18,530 nucleotides of DNA, taken from NCBI GenBank assembly GCA_009843725.1, contig VYCX01000245.1:4281-22810 (forward strand), given 5' to 3'. Both the position numbers and the translations under genes were made by a program. This document shows, piece by piece, positions 7,304 to 14,206 of the stretch (position 1 is its first letter; each line of letters begins with the position of its first letter). A model generated the notes under the pieces. That model had not been told where the DNA came from. It worked only from the letters and a program-made list of their open reading frames with translations, and did not search any database. Source of the stretch: Boseongicola sp. SB0675_bin_26 (GTDB lineage: Bacteria > Pseudomonadota > Alphaproteobacteria > Rhodobacterales > Rhodobacteraceae).

Positions 7304-8586
7304 TGCTCCACTTCTCGCTGTTTCTCTTGTTCATCCTGATTGGCCTTTCCGTCCCGGTGGCGGCGGCTCTCGGCCTTCTTGCATTGATCCTTGACGGCAT
7401 CTTCTCGCCAATACCCCTGCACCGGGCGATGGGCGACATCGCATGGTCCGCTTCGACCGAATTCCTGCTCGTGGCGATCCCGCTCTTCGTGCTGATGGGC
7501 GAAATCCTCCTTCGCGCCGGAATCGCCGACAAGGTCTACCGGGCCGTTTCGACCTGGCTCTCCTGGCTGCCCGGCGGGCTGATGCATTCCAACATCGGCG
7601 CGTGCGCCTCTTTCGCCGCAATCTCGGGCTCGACTGTCGCCACAGCCGCAACGATCGGCACCGTGGCCATCCCGCAGATGGACAGGAACCGCTACAATCG
7701 AGGCCTTTTCCTTGGAACGCTTGCATCGGGTGGAACGCTCGGCATCCTGATCCCGCCATCGATAAACATCATAATTTACGGCGCTCTCACCGACACTTCG
7801 ATCCCGGAGCTTTATCTCGCCGGCATACTTCCGGGCGTTGTCCTCGCGGGCCTCTTTTCTGGAACGGTGCTTGTCGCCTGCGCGCTTCGCCCCGAATTGG
7901 GCGGGCGGCGGCACATCTATTCCTGGAACGACCGTAGGCGCAGCCTGCCTGACCTGATCCCGCCAGCACTCATCTTCGTGGTGGTGATCGGATCAATATA
8001 TGCCGGCTTCGCTACGCCTACGGAATCGGCGGCGCTGGGCGTGATCTGCTCGATCATCCTTGCGGCCGCGAACCGGAGGCTGAACTTCGAGATCATCAAG
8101 CATTCGGTGGAGGGAGCGATGCAGACGACGGCGATGATCATGCTGATCATTGTGGCCGCCTTCTTTCTGAACCTCGTCCTGGCGACGATCGGCCTGCCGC
8201 AGACAGTGAGCGACTTCGTGACAGGCCTGAACTACTCTCCGGCAATTGCGCTGCTTCTCATTGTATCCCTCTACCTGGTGCTGGGGCTGTTTCTCGAAAC
8301 GCTGACGCTGATGATTACAACTGTGCCAATCATCGCACCCGTCGTCTTCGCACTCGGCTACGATCCAGTGTGGTTCGGCATCCTGCTGATGCTGTTGATT
8401 GAGACTGCGCTGATCACGCCGCCTGTGGGGCTCAACCTTTACGTGATCCAGGGCGTACGGAAGTCCGGACACGTGAACGATGTCATCGTCGGCGCTCTGC
8501 CCTTCGTGGCGGCGCTCCTCGTGATGATCGGAGTGCTGATTGCATTTCCCCAGCTGGCGTTGATGCTGCCGTCGCAGTTCTACTGA
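7300..8586 (+). CDS. TRAP transporter large permease, DctM family
   Basis: This 428-residue, very hydrophobic protein has about a dozen predicted membrane segments and the length typical of DctM. Conserved blocks are visible: IPLFVLMGEILLRAGIADKVYRA, GACASFAAISGSTVATAATIG, LASGGTLGILIPPSINIIIYGALTDTSI..LYLAGILPG, and near the C-terminus LITPPVGLNLYVIQGV. It is the transmembrane translocator that uses a sodium gradient. Its ATG overlaps the stop of the small permease (ATGA), with AGGTGAGG just upstream. It is the last gene before a convergent hairpin, closing the operon. Confidence 0.93.
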   Translation: MMLHFSLFLLFILIGLSVPVAAALGLLALILDGIFSPIPLHRAMGDIAWSASTEFLLVAIPLFVLMGEILLRAGIADKVYRAVSTWLSWLPGGLMHSNIGACASFAAISGSTVATAATIGTVAIPQMDRNRYNRGLFLGTLASGGTLGILIPPSINIIIYGALTDTSIPELYLAGILPGVVLAGLFSGTVLVACALRPELGGRRHIYSWNDRRRSLPDLIPPALIFVVVIGSIYAGFATPTESAALGVICSIILAAANRRLNFEIIKHSVEGAMQTTAMIMLIIVAAFFLNLVLATIGLPQTVSDFVTGLNYSPAIALLLIVSLYLVLGLFLETLTLMITTVPIIAPVVFALGYDPVWFGILLMLLIETALITPPVGLNLYVIQGVRKSGHVNDVIVGALPFVAALLVMIGVLIAFPQLALMLPSQFY

Positions 8587-8604
8587 TCGAGTGAGCGAAA
8601 TGGG

Positions 8605-8630
8605 CCGCCCCCGGCAATAGCCGGGGGCGG
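8605..8630. terminator. Convergent, probably bidirectional terminator hairpin
   Basis: CCGCCCCCGGC (8605-8615), loop AATA, GCCGGGGGCGG (8620-8630) forms a perfect 11-base-pair GC stem with a 4-base loop. It sits in the 68-base gap between the rightward TRAP operon and the leftward liv operon, 19 bases after the TRAP stop and 25 from the binding-protein stop. No long T run follows on either strand, so it may work as a transcript stabiliser or a weak intrinsic terminator. Confidence 0.8.
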
Positions 8631-8654
8631 GAACACTTAGCTTGAGCCAGTCGC

Positions 8655-9863
8655 TTATTCAAATGCGCTTGCCGGATAGAACCGAACGTTGACCCATTGC
8701 CCCTCTTGGGCAGCTTGGATCGAATAGGATCCGGATACGGTACCGCTTGCGTCAAAGCTCAGCGGCCCGGACGCACCCTCGTAGTTGATGTCCTTGCCCT
8801 CGGCCAAGGCCGCCTTGCCTTCTGCAAAGGACGACACGGCTTCACCACCATCGGCGACATCCCGGATCACCGCATTGATGCCAGCCCCGGAGCACTCGCC
8901 GCTGGCTTCCAGCGAGAGTGCCACCAGCTTCACCATGTCGTAGGAATTGGCCGCGAACGGACCGGGCTCTCCGCCTGCCGCCTCCATATGCAGCGATTCG
9001 AACGCCTTGTATTCCGGCAGTGAATTGTCGGCATCGGCAAACTCTACATAGGCTCGTCCGTTAAGCAGCTCAGCGCCGGCGGCATCGAAAATCTCCGGCA
9101 CCGCAAGGTCGGCGGTGAACAGCCACTCGCCTTCAAACCCGCCCGCGGTCGCTTCCTTGATGACGGTGACGCCGGATTCCTGGCCGCCAGCCAGATAGAT
9201 CGCGTCGGGCTCGTTGGCCAATACCGAAATCAGCTCGGCCTGATAGGATGGCTGGCCAGGATTGTAGATGACGTAGTCGGTCAGCTCGATCCCGGCATCC
9301 TCAAGCTTGGTGCGTGCGACCTGGGCAGGTGATATTGTCGATTCCTCGTTCTGCACAAGGAAGGCGACGCTCTTGTAGCCACGCTCGGTGAGCCAGAGCC
9401 CGGAGGCAGCCCCGTCTCCAAGGTCAGAGGAGACCGTTCTGTAGACGAAATCGCCGCCAAGCTCGTTGAGGGTGATCGTGCCCGCGTAGGGCGACATCAC
9501 GACCGTTTCGGTCCGCTTCGCCATGTCGACCAGCGCGACCATGACGCCCGATGTCGGTCCGAGAACGGCAACCGCCCCTTCGGATTCAATCATCTTTGTG
9601 GCTTCGCGGATACCCACCTCGGGGTTGCCTCCCGTGTCCGCGACTACCGTTCGCAGCGGGCCGCAGGACGTGCCACCCGCTGCGTTGACTTCGCGCACGC
9701 CAAGCTCCACGGCGTTCGCGACGATCTCGCCGAACTCTCCAAGCTCACCGGTAAGCGGCACCAGGACGCCAACAGTGACTTCGTCGGCCTGGGCCAGTGT
9801 TGCAACGCTTGAGATGATGGTTGCAGTCACCAGTGATTTACGCAGTATACTCCTCTTTGGCAT
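8655..9863 (-). CDS. ABC transporter substrate-binding protein, branched-chain amino acid (LivJ/Peripla_BP_6) type
   Basis: The 402-residue protein has a signal peptide (basic MPKRSILRK, hydrophobic core, cleavage probably after AQA at residue 26), so it is periplasmic. The mature part starts with VTVGVLVPLTGELGEFGE, the standard opening of type I binding proteins. AVLGPTSG follows and then the two-lobe pattern (YKSVAFLVQNEE; PDAIYLAGGQESG; AANSYDMVKL). The start at 9863 is preferred because GGAGGATC sits five bases upstream; the in-frame ATG at 9875 lies within that site and has none of its own. It is the last gene of the liv operon, 122 bases after livF, so it may be expressed at a different level. 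Such proteins bind amino acids, amides or aromatic acids. The ligand cannot be told from sequence. Confidence 0.92.
   Translation of the reverse strand: MPKRSILRKSLVTATIISSVATLAQADEVTVGVLVPLTGELGEFGEIVANAVELGVREVNAAGGTSCGPLRTVVADTGGNPEVGIREATKMIESEGAVAVLGPTSGVMVALVDMAKRTETVVMSPYAGTITLNELGGDFVYRTVSSDLGDGAASGLWLTERGYKSVAFLVQNEESTISPAQVARTKLEDAGIELTDYVIYNPGQPSYQAELISVLANEPDAIYLAGGQESGVTVIKEATAGGFEGEWLFTADLAVPEIFDAAGAELLNGRAYVEFADADNSLPEYKAFESLHMEAAGGEPGPFAANSYDMVKLVALSLEASGECSGAGINAVIRDVADGGEAVSSFAEGKAALAEGKDINYEGASGPLSFDASGTVSGSYSIQAAQEGQWVNVRFYPASAFE
9844..9853 (-). promoter_or_regulatory. Intragenic match to the shared operator motif at the start of the binding-protein gene
   Basis: On the minus strand GGAGTATACT matches GGNGTATRCT exactly, a few codons inside the binding-protein gene; AGTATACT is a perfect 8-base palindrome. 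It may be a secondary operator or a coincidence of coding sequence. Confidence 0.2.
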
Positions 9864-9938
9864 GTGATCCTCCATTTTTTCAAAGAAGTCGTCCTTTCTC
9901 CGCCTGCTCTCCTACGTTCGTGGCATGTGACCCTCCAT
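9859..9938 (-). repeat. Direct repeat of a translation start region, with a four-codon mini-ORF upstream
   Basis: The 17-base unit at 9859-9875 (ribosome binding site plus ATG of the ABC binding protein) recurs at 9922-9938 with one difference, 63 bases upstream of the gene. The upstream copy has the same GGAGG-spacing-ATG layout and would encode only MPRT before TAG (9926-9912). It could be a leader peptide, a ribosome standby site or a neutral duplication. Confidence 0.6.
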
Positions 9939-9985
9939 ATCTGTCTCTCGGTCCAGGTCTTCCTTCCCCCACTCCAGCCATTGCG

Positions 9986-10681
9986 CTACAGCAGGACGCT
10001 TTCGAGCCGCCCCGGTTCAAGCAGCGAACCGCTTTCGATCGTGTCAGCGTTTCGCCCGGCGTCGATGACGTAGGTGGTTTCGGAAATCGCGAGAATCTTT
10101 TCGGGATTCTGCTCGACAACCCAGGCCACGCCCATGCCGTCCTGGGCCAGCTCGCCCACCCATCCCAGGATGCGGTCGACGAAAATCGGGGCCAGACCTG
10201 ACGTCGGCTCGTCGAGGATCATGACCTCGGGCCCTGTCACAAGCGCGGTCGCGATTGCCAAGGTCTGACGCTCACCTCCGGAAAGCGTCGATGCGCGCTG
10301 CTCGGCCCGCTCTTCAAGAATGGGAAAGCGTCTGAACACCTCCGCCACCCGCTCGGCCGCGCCTTCGAAGGCCAGCGCGGACGCCAGCAAGTTGTCCCGA
10401 ACCGACAGGTCAAAGAACACGTTGGCTTCCTGGGGAACATAGCCGATGCCGGCCAGGCAGATGCTGAGCGCGTGGCGTCCAGCGAGTGACTTGCCATTGT
10501 AGAGGAACGTGCCGCCCATGACTGGCAAATGCCCGGACAGGGTCTTCATCAACGTGCTCTTGCCGGCGCCGTTCGGCCCCAGCACCGTCGTGATCCGGCC
10601 TGGCGGCACGGCGAAATCGACCCCGTGCAGGATCTGAACCTTGCCATAACCTGACTTCAGTTCAGTCGCTTCAAGCAGCAT
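9986..10681 (-). CDS. livF: ABC transporter ATP-binding protein LivF
   Basis: The 231-residue ATPase has Walker A GPNGAGKST (35-43), Q-loop glutamine in YVPQEANVF (Q84), signature LSGGE (133-137) and Walker B VMILDE (153-158). The EQN in WVVEQNPEK replaces the switch histidine, as is usual in LivF. It energises the Liv permease on the cytoplasmic face. The start at 10681 (MLLEATELKSGYG) overlaps the end of livG by 11 bases. The frame stays open upstream to 10894, but that part is a shadow of livG. The C-terminus (GSLLEPGRLESVLL) differs from the usual sequence but the length is normal. It is followed by 122 bases before the binding-protein gene. Confidence 0.93.
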   Translation of the reverse strand: MLLEATELKSGYGKVQILHGVDFAVPPGRITTVLGPNGAGKSTLMKTLSGHLPVMGGTFLYNGKSLAGRHALSICLAGIGYVPQEANVFFDLSVRDNLLASALAFEGAAERVAEVFRRFPILEERAEQRASTLSGGERQTLAIATALVTGPEVMILDEPTSGLAPIFVDRILGWVGELAQDGMGVAWVVEQNPEKILAISETTYVIDAGRNADTIESGSLLEPGRLESVLL

Positions 10682-11444
10682 GATCGTTCCCCAGATAAGC
10701 GGCGACGACCTTTTCGTCGGATCTGATTGCTTGCGGCGAGCCCTGAGCCAGCAGTTCGCCATTCTGCAGGACCACGACCGTGTCGGCGATTCGCAACAGG
10801 AAATGCAGATTGTGCTCGACAACGATGAGCGTTGTCCCGTCCTCATGAAGCCTCGCCAGGATTTCGCTGAGCTTGCCCTGCAGGCTGGGATCAACCCCCG
10901 CGGTCGGTTCGTCTAGCAGCAGGATCTTCGGGTCCCGCACGAGCTGGCGGGCGACTTCGAGCATCCGAAGCTCGCCTCCCGAGAGACTCGCCACGCTCCC
11001 TGTCATGCGGCTGCCCAGCCCGACCCGATTCAGAACGGCTGCCGCCTTCTCTTTCAGCTTCGGCTCGTCCCGCCGCCAGCGACCCGACAGGACGGCGCCG
11101 AGCCGCTCGCCAGCGCTGTCGGCACCCACGATCACGTTTTCCAGGATCGACAGCGACGGGAAGGCCCTGGGGGTCTGGAACGTTCTCCCCAACCCGTGCG
11201 CCGCGATCTCGGGTGTCCGTGTTTCGGACAGGTTCTGCCCGTCAAGATATACGGCACCGGTGTCTGGCTTCGTTACACCGGAGATGACGTTGAAAGTCGT
11301 GGACTTGCCCGCTCCGTTGGGACCGATCAGGCCCAGGAAGGTCCCCCGAGGCACCGTGAAACTCAGCCCGCCGTCTCCGCCCAACGCCTGAAGCCCGCCG
11401 AACCGCTTCGTCACACCGTCCACGATCAGGAATTCGCTGTTCAT
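10671..11444 (-). CDS. livG: ABC transporter ATP-binding protein LivG
   Basis: The 257-residue ATPase has Walker A GPNGAGKST (41-49), Q-loop Q90 in GRTFQTPRAF, signature LSGGE (154-158), Walker B ILLLDE (174-179) and switch histidine H211 in VVEHNLHFLLRIAD. It ends with the LivG-typical extended region (QNGELLAQGSPQAI). It is the second ATPase of the importer. ATG 11444 overlaps the livM stop (ATGA), with GAGGAG nine bases upstream. The next gene livF starts inside its end, indicating tight translational coupling along the operon. Confidence 0.94.
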   Translation of the reverse strand: MNSEFLIVDGVTKRFGGLQALGGDGGLSFTVPRGTFLGLIGPNGAGKSTTFNVISGVTKPDTGAVYLDGQNLSETRTPEIAAHGLGRTFQTPRAFPSLSILENVIVGADSAGERLGAVLSGRWRRDEPKLKEKAAAVLNRVGLGSRMTGSVASLSGGELRMLEVARQLVRDPKILLLDEPTAGVDPSLQGKLSEILARLHEDGTTLIVVEHNLHFLLRIADTVVVLQNGELLAQGSPQAIRSDEKVVAAYLGNDHAA

Positions 11445-12370
11445 TCGGCCTGGCTCCTCGCGAAGGAAATCCTCTCGAAGACCTGCCAGCGCAGGATGAT
11501 CACGAAGATGGCCCCGGTCAGCATGTGTTCGACCGATGCGGCGATCTGGGCGGAACGCACGGTCTCGAATGGAATGCCCCTCACAACCTCCTGGAACACC
11601 ACCAGCGCAATCGTGCCCAATATGGCGCCGAGCATCGTCCGCTCACCGCCCAGCACGAGCGCGATCCAGACAAAGAACGTCACCTCGGCGGTGAAGAGGT
11701 CAGGGCTCACCAGCGTCGTGATCATCGCGTAGAGCGCTCCTGCGAAGCCAATCGGAACGGCCGAGATCACGAAGACCTCGAACCGCATCCGGGCCACGTC
11801 CTTGCCAACGGCCTCGGCCGCCATCTCGTCATCACGGACCGCATCCATCGCGCGACCGTACGGCGAGGCAAGGATTCGCCGGTAAACGGCAATGGTGACG
11901 AGCATCAGCAACAGGGCGGCGACCGCGAACACGTAGCTGTCCGGCACGTCTGCCCAAGAGATACCGGGACGTTCGACATTCGCCAGGCCAACACTGCCAT
12001 TGCCGATCCTGCGTTCGTTCAGGAGGAAGGAGTGCAGCACTTCCGCAAAGGCAAAGGTCGTGAGTGCAAGATATTCCCCTCGCAACCTGAGCGTGGGCCA
12101 GCCCGTCAAAATCGCAAAGCACGCCGCGCCGACACCCGCGACAAGGAAGCCAAGCCACCAGGGACCGTTGAGGCCGATCAGGTACTGGTCAAGGCCGGAC
12201 GGCGGCTCCTGCGTCACGATGGCATACGCATAGGCGCCCACCGCGAAATAGGCGACGGTGCCAAAGTTGATCATGCCACCACGCGCATACTGCAGGTTGA
12301 GCGAAAGCGTCAGCACCGAGAACAGGCAACCGAAGGTCAGGACGGCGACGAGAAACGCCTCGACATTCAT
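11441..12370 (-). CDS. livM: Branched-chain amino acid-type ABC permease LivM
   Basis: The 309-residue integral membrane protein has about nine hydrophobic segments and LivM hallmarks: LTLSLNLQYARGGMINFGTVAYFAVGAYAYA near the N-terminus, WPTLRLRGEYLALTTFAFAEVL, GRAMDAVRDDEMAAEAVGKDV (the cytoplasmic loop that contacts the ATPase), and VLGGERTMLGAILG. ATG 12370 overlaps the livH stop (ATGA) and is preceded by AAGGAGA five bases upstream. The frame is open further upstream to 12658, but that is within livH and lacks family similarity. It forms the channel with LivH. Confidence 0.94.
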   Translation of the reverse strand: MNVEAFLVAVLTFGCLFSVLTLSLNLQYARGGMINFGTVAYFAVGAYAYAIVTQEPPSGLDQYLIGLNGPWWLGFLVAGVGAACFAILTGWPTLRLRGEYLALTTFAFAEVLHSFLLNERRIGNGSVGLANVERPGISWADVPDSYVFAVAALLLMLVTIAVYRRILASPYGRAMDAVRDDEMAAEAVGKDVARMRFEVFVISAVPIGFAGALYAMITTLVSPDLFTAEVTFFVWIALVLGGERTMLGAILGTIALVVFQEVVRGIPFETVRSAQIAASVEHMLTGAIFVIILRWQVFERISFARSQAE

Positions 12371-13230
12371 GCCGCTCTCCTTCCCGACAGGCCTTGTGGC
12401 CGAAACAGCAGTACGATGATGACGATTGCGAAGGCGATGAGTGGCCGATAGCCGGCTGGAATCCAGTAGACGGACACATCCATGGCGATGCCAACTATCA
12501 GGCCTGACAGGATGACGCTGTAGAGCGAGCCGAGACCCGCCAGGATCGCAACCGCCAGGATCTTGAGAATCTGATGGAAGGCGATGTCGGTCGACAGGGT
12601 CGCGATCATGGCCAGCATCACGCCGGCGAGCCCAGCCAGCCCCGACGATATCAGCCACGTCGCGCGCGACGTCTTCCTGACATCGACTCCGCGCGAGGCG
12701 GCGAGTTCGGCATTGGCGGCGACCGCGCGAATTGCAAGGCCTGTGTTCGTCTTGTTCAGGAACAGCGCCAGCGAGACGCCGGTGAGCGCGGCGAGCGCAA
12801 TCACCAAGAGCTGGTAGTTAGTGACGCGAATGCCGTAGAACTTGTAGGTAGTCGCCAGCGGAATGTCGAGCGTACGGATCCCGGTGCCGATCACTGCGTC
12901 CACGCCGCCCCCGATCACGTAGGCGACCCCGACCGAAGTGATGAGCAATACCGCCGGGCCAAGTTTCTTGATCGGGTCATAGACCGTGCGCGCGATCACA
13001 AGGCCGAAGACGGATGTCACCGCGATGGCAACGGTTGCCGACGGCAAAAGCGGCCATCCGGCCAGCACGTTCAGACCCCAGGTCATGAAGGCCGAGACGC
13101 CAAGCAGTTCGGCGTGGGCGATGTTCAGGAATCCCTCGACCTGACGGGTCAGCGAAAATCCGATCGTTGCAAGAATCAGGAAGCTGCCGGTCGCTATGCC
13201 TGTCACGAAATACTGCGCGAGAAGCGACAT
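12367..13230 (-). CDS. livH: Branched-chain amino acid-type ABC permease LivH
   Basis: The 287-residue membrane protein has the LivH pattern: FVTGIATGSFLILATIGFSLTRQVEGFLNIAHAELLGVSAF at the N-terminus, GLAIRAVAANAELAASRGVDV (ATPase-contacting loop), GLAGLAGVML, and ILAVAILAGLGSLYSVILSGLIVG followed by LLFRPQGL at the end. ATG 13230 has GGAGGG seven bases upstream; the in-frame extension to 13335 is not supported. It is the first gene of the leftward livHMGF-binding protein operon. The likely promoter is about 130-150 bases upstream, just beyond the end of the MarR gene. Confidence 0.94.
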   Translation of the reverse strand: MSLLAQYFVTGIATGSFLILATIGFSLTRQVEGFLNIAHAELLGVSAFMTWGLNVLAGWPLLPSATVAIAVTSVFGLVIARTVYDPIKKLGPAVLLITSVGVAYVIGGGVDAVIGTGIRTLDIPLATTYKFYGIRVTNYQLLVIALAALTGVSLALFLNKTNTGLAIRAVAANAELAASRGVDVRKTSRATWLISSGLAGLAGVMLAMIATLSTDIAFHQILKILAVAILAGLGSLYSVILSGLIVGIAMDVSVYWIPAGYRPLIAFAIVIIVLLFRPQGLSGRRAA

Positions 13231-13351
13231 CAGCCGACCCTCCAGCCGTGCACCGCCAATCGACCTTCGCGCCCCGTTGCGAACCCCGCGAAACCAAGTC
13301 CGAATGCCTGTTGCCGACCGTCCTCCACGAAGCACCTCCCTCGCTACTTAA

Positions 13352-13382
13352 AGGAGTATGCTCCTCTTTTTGGCAAACGCAA
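13352..13382 (-). promoter_or_regulatory. Promoter of the liv operon with overlapping candidate operator (site A)
   Basis: On the minus strand TTGCGT (13382-13377), 16 bases, CATACT (13360-13355) is a plausible promoter. The -10 lies inside AGGAG-TATG-CTCCT (13352-13365, plus-strand reading), a hairpin-like palindrome with perfect 5-base arms. Ten bases of it (GTATGCTCCT) are identical to site B between marR and the hydroxylase operon. The rest of 13231-13453 holds no gene. Confidence 0.5.
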
Positions 13383-13453
13383 AGCTTTTTCTGCCTGTCA
13401 CTCTTAGGGCAGCGACAAGCAGGGACATTTTTCTTGCACTGCAGACAGTTGTG

Positions 13454-13987
13454 CTAAACCGTGCCCAAGGGTGCCCGGCTTGCCTCGTTGTTGGCGGTCA
13501 CCAGTTTCTCGATAAGCCGAAGGAATTCGTCGCGCTCATCATTGTCCAGCGGGCCAATCAGCCGCTCCTGTGCCCGTGCCATCATCGGACGAACACGGAA
13601 GACACAGTCCTTGCCCAAGTGCGTGATACGAATGATCTTCGCCCGTCGGTCATGATCGGACGCGTCTCTTGTCACGTACCCGCGCCGTTCGAGACGGCGA
13701 ATGACATCAGCTCCGCTGGTGCGGTCTATGCCGACCGAGGTTGACAACGTGAGCTGATCCATCTCCTCGCCGTTCTGAAGCACTGTCAGTATGCCGAATT
13801 GAACCGGCGTCAGATCTTCGCCGCTGCACTCCTCGGCGAAGAGGCCAACGTGGATCTGGTGGAGGCGCCGGACCAGATACCCTGGTCGCTTCCACAACTC
13901 TCTGTACTTGCGGCTCTTGGCCTTGCCTGGCCGCATTCGCGCCGGTCTGTCGTGCATCGGTTGGCGCTTGCTCGTTTTCGTGCCCAT
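13454..13987 (-). CDS. MarR-family transcriptional regulator
   Basis: The 177-residue protein (from ATG 13987) has the MarR winged-helix core: LTPVQFGILTVLQNGEEMDQLTLSTSVGIDRTSGADVIRRLERRGYV with the recognition helix at about 86-100. The wing DHDRRAKIIRITHLGKDC (111-128) carries the family's D-x-R/RR turn. Long helices at both ends form the dimer interface. A basic N-terminal extension (KTSKRQP..RPARMRPGKAKSRK) is unusual and may add DNA contacts. ATG 13987 has GGAAAG close upstream; ATG 13999 and GTG 14020 are in-frame alternatives. It is divergent from the molybdenum hydroxylase operon and followed by the liv operon, the classical position of a local ligand-responsive repressor. The ligand may be the imported compound (inference). 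Confidence 0.92.
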   Translation of the reverse strand: MGTKTSKRQPMHDRPARMRPGKAKSRKYRELWKRPGYLVRRLHQIHVGLFAEECSGEDLTPVQFGILTVLQNGEEMDQLTLSTSVGIDRTSGADVIRRLERRGYVTRDASDHDRRAKIIRITHLGKDCVFRVRPMMARAQERLIGPLDNDERDEFLRLIEKLVTANNEASRAPLGTV

Positions 13988-14063
13988 CTGGCTTTCCATT
14001 CCACAATGCGCATATTGCACAATGCTTTATGCTGCACGGATGCCGCAAGGGCAAGCGAGGCGG

Positions 14064-14105
14064 TTGAATTGGCAGATTTATGGGGTATGCTCCTTAACAG
14101 GACAA
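14064..14105. promoter_or_regulatory. Divergent marR / hydroxylase promoters with central candidate operator (site B)
   Basis: Rightward: TTGAAT (14064-14069), 16 bases, TATGCT (14086-14091), heading the hydroxylase operon. Leftward: TTGTCC (14105-14100), 17 bases, CATAAA (14082-14077), heading marR. The two promoters interleave. GGGGTATGCTCC (14082-14093) covers the rightward -10 and lies in the leftward spacer, so one bound regulator could repress both genes. This is the expected layout for an autoregulated MarR system. Confidence 0.5.
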
Positions 14106-14206
14106 ATAGTGATCGGTCTGAACCGTGGTCTCGTCACCGTGACTGCGGATCGTTCGGCGCAATGCCGGCATCGATTTCTATGATCATCGGGAGGCACCGG
14201 GGCGAC

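Noticed and set aside
7030..7914. 294-residue minus-strand frame
   Set aside because: Antisense to the two TRAP permease genes; low-complexity Arg/Asp/Glu content.
10682..10894. N-terminal extension of LivF
   Set aside because: The added 71 residues fall inside livG in another frame and lack similarity to LivF; ATG 10681 gives the normal length.
11525..12451. 308-residue plus-strand frame
   Set aside because: Antisense to livM, highly charged, without motifs.
12371..12658. N-terminal extension of LivM
   Set aside because: It overlaps livH and reads as a shadow; ATG 12370 has a good ribosome binding site and an ATGA overlap with livH.
13799..14206. Long N-terminal extension of the hydroxylase large subunit
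   Set aside because: It runs into the marR gene on the other strand; the family N-terminus begins right after GTG 14207, which is preceded by GGGAGG.
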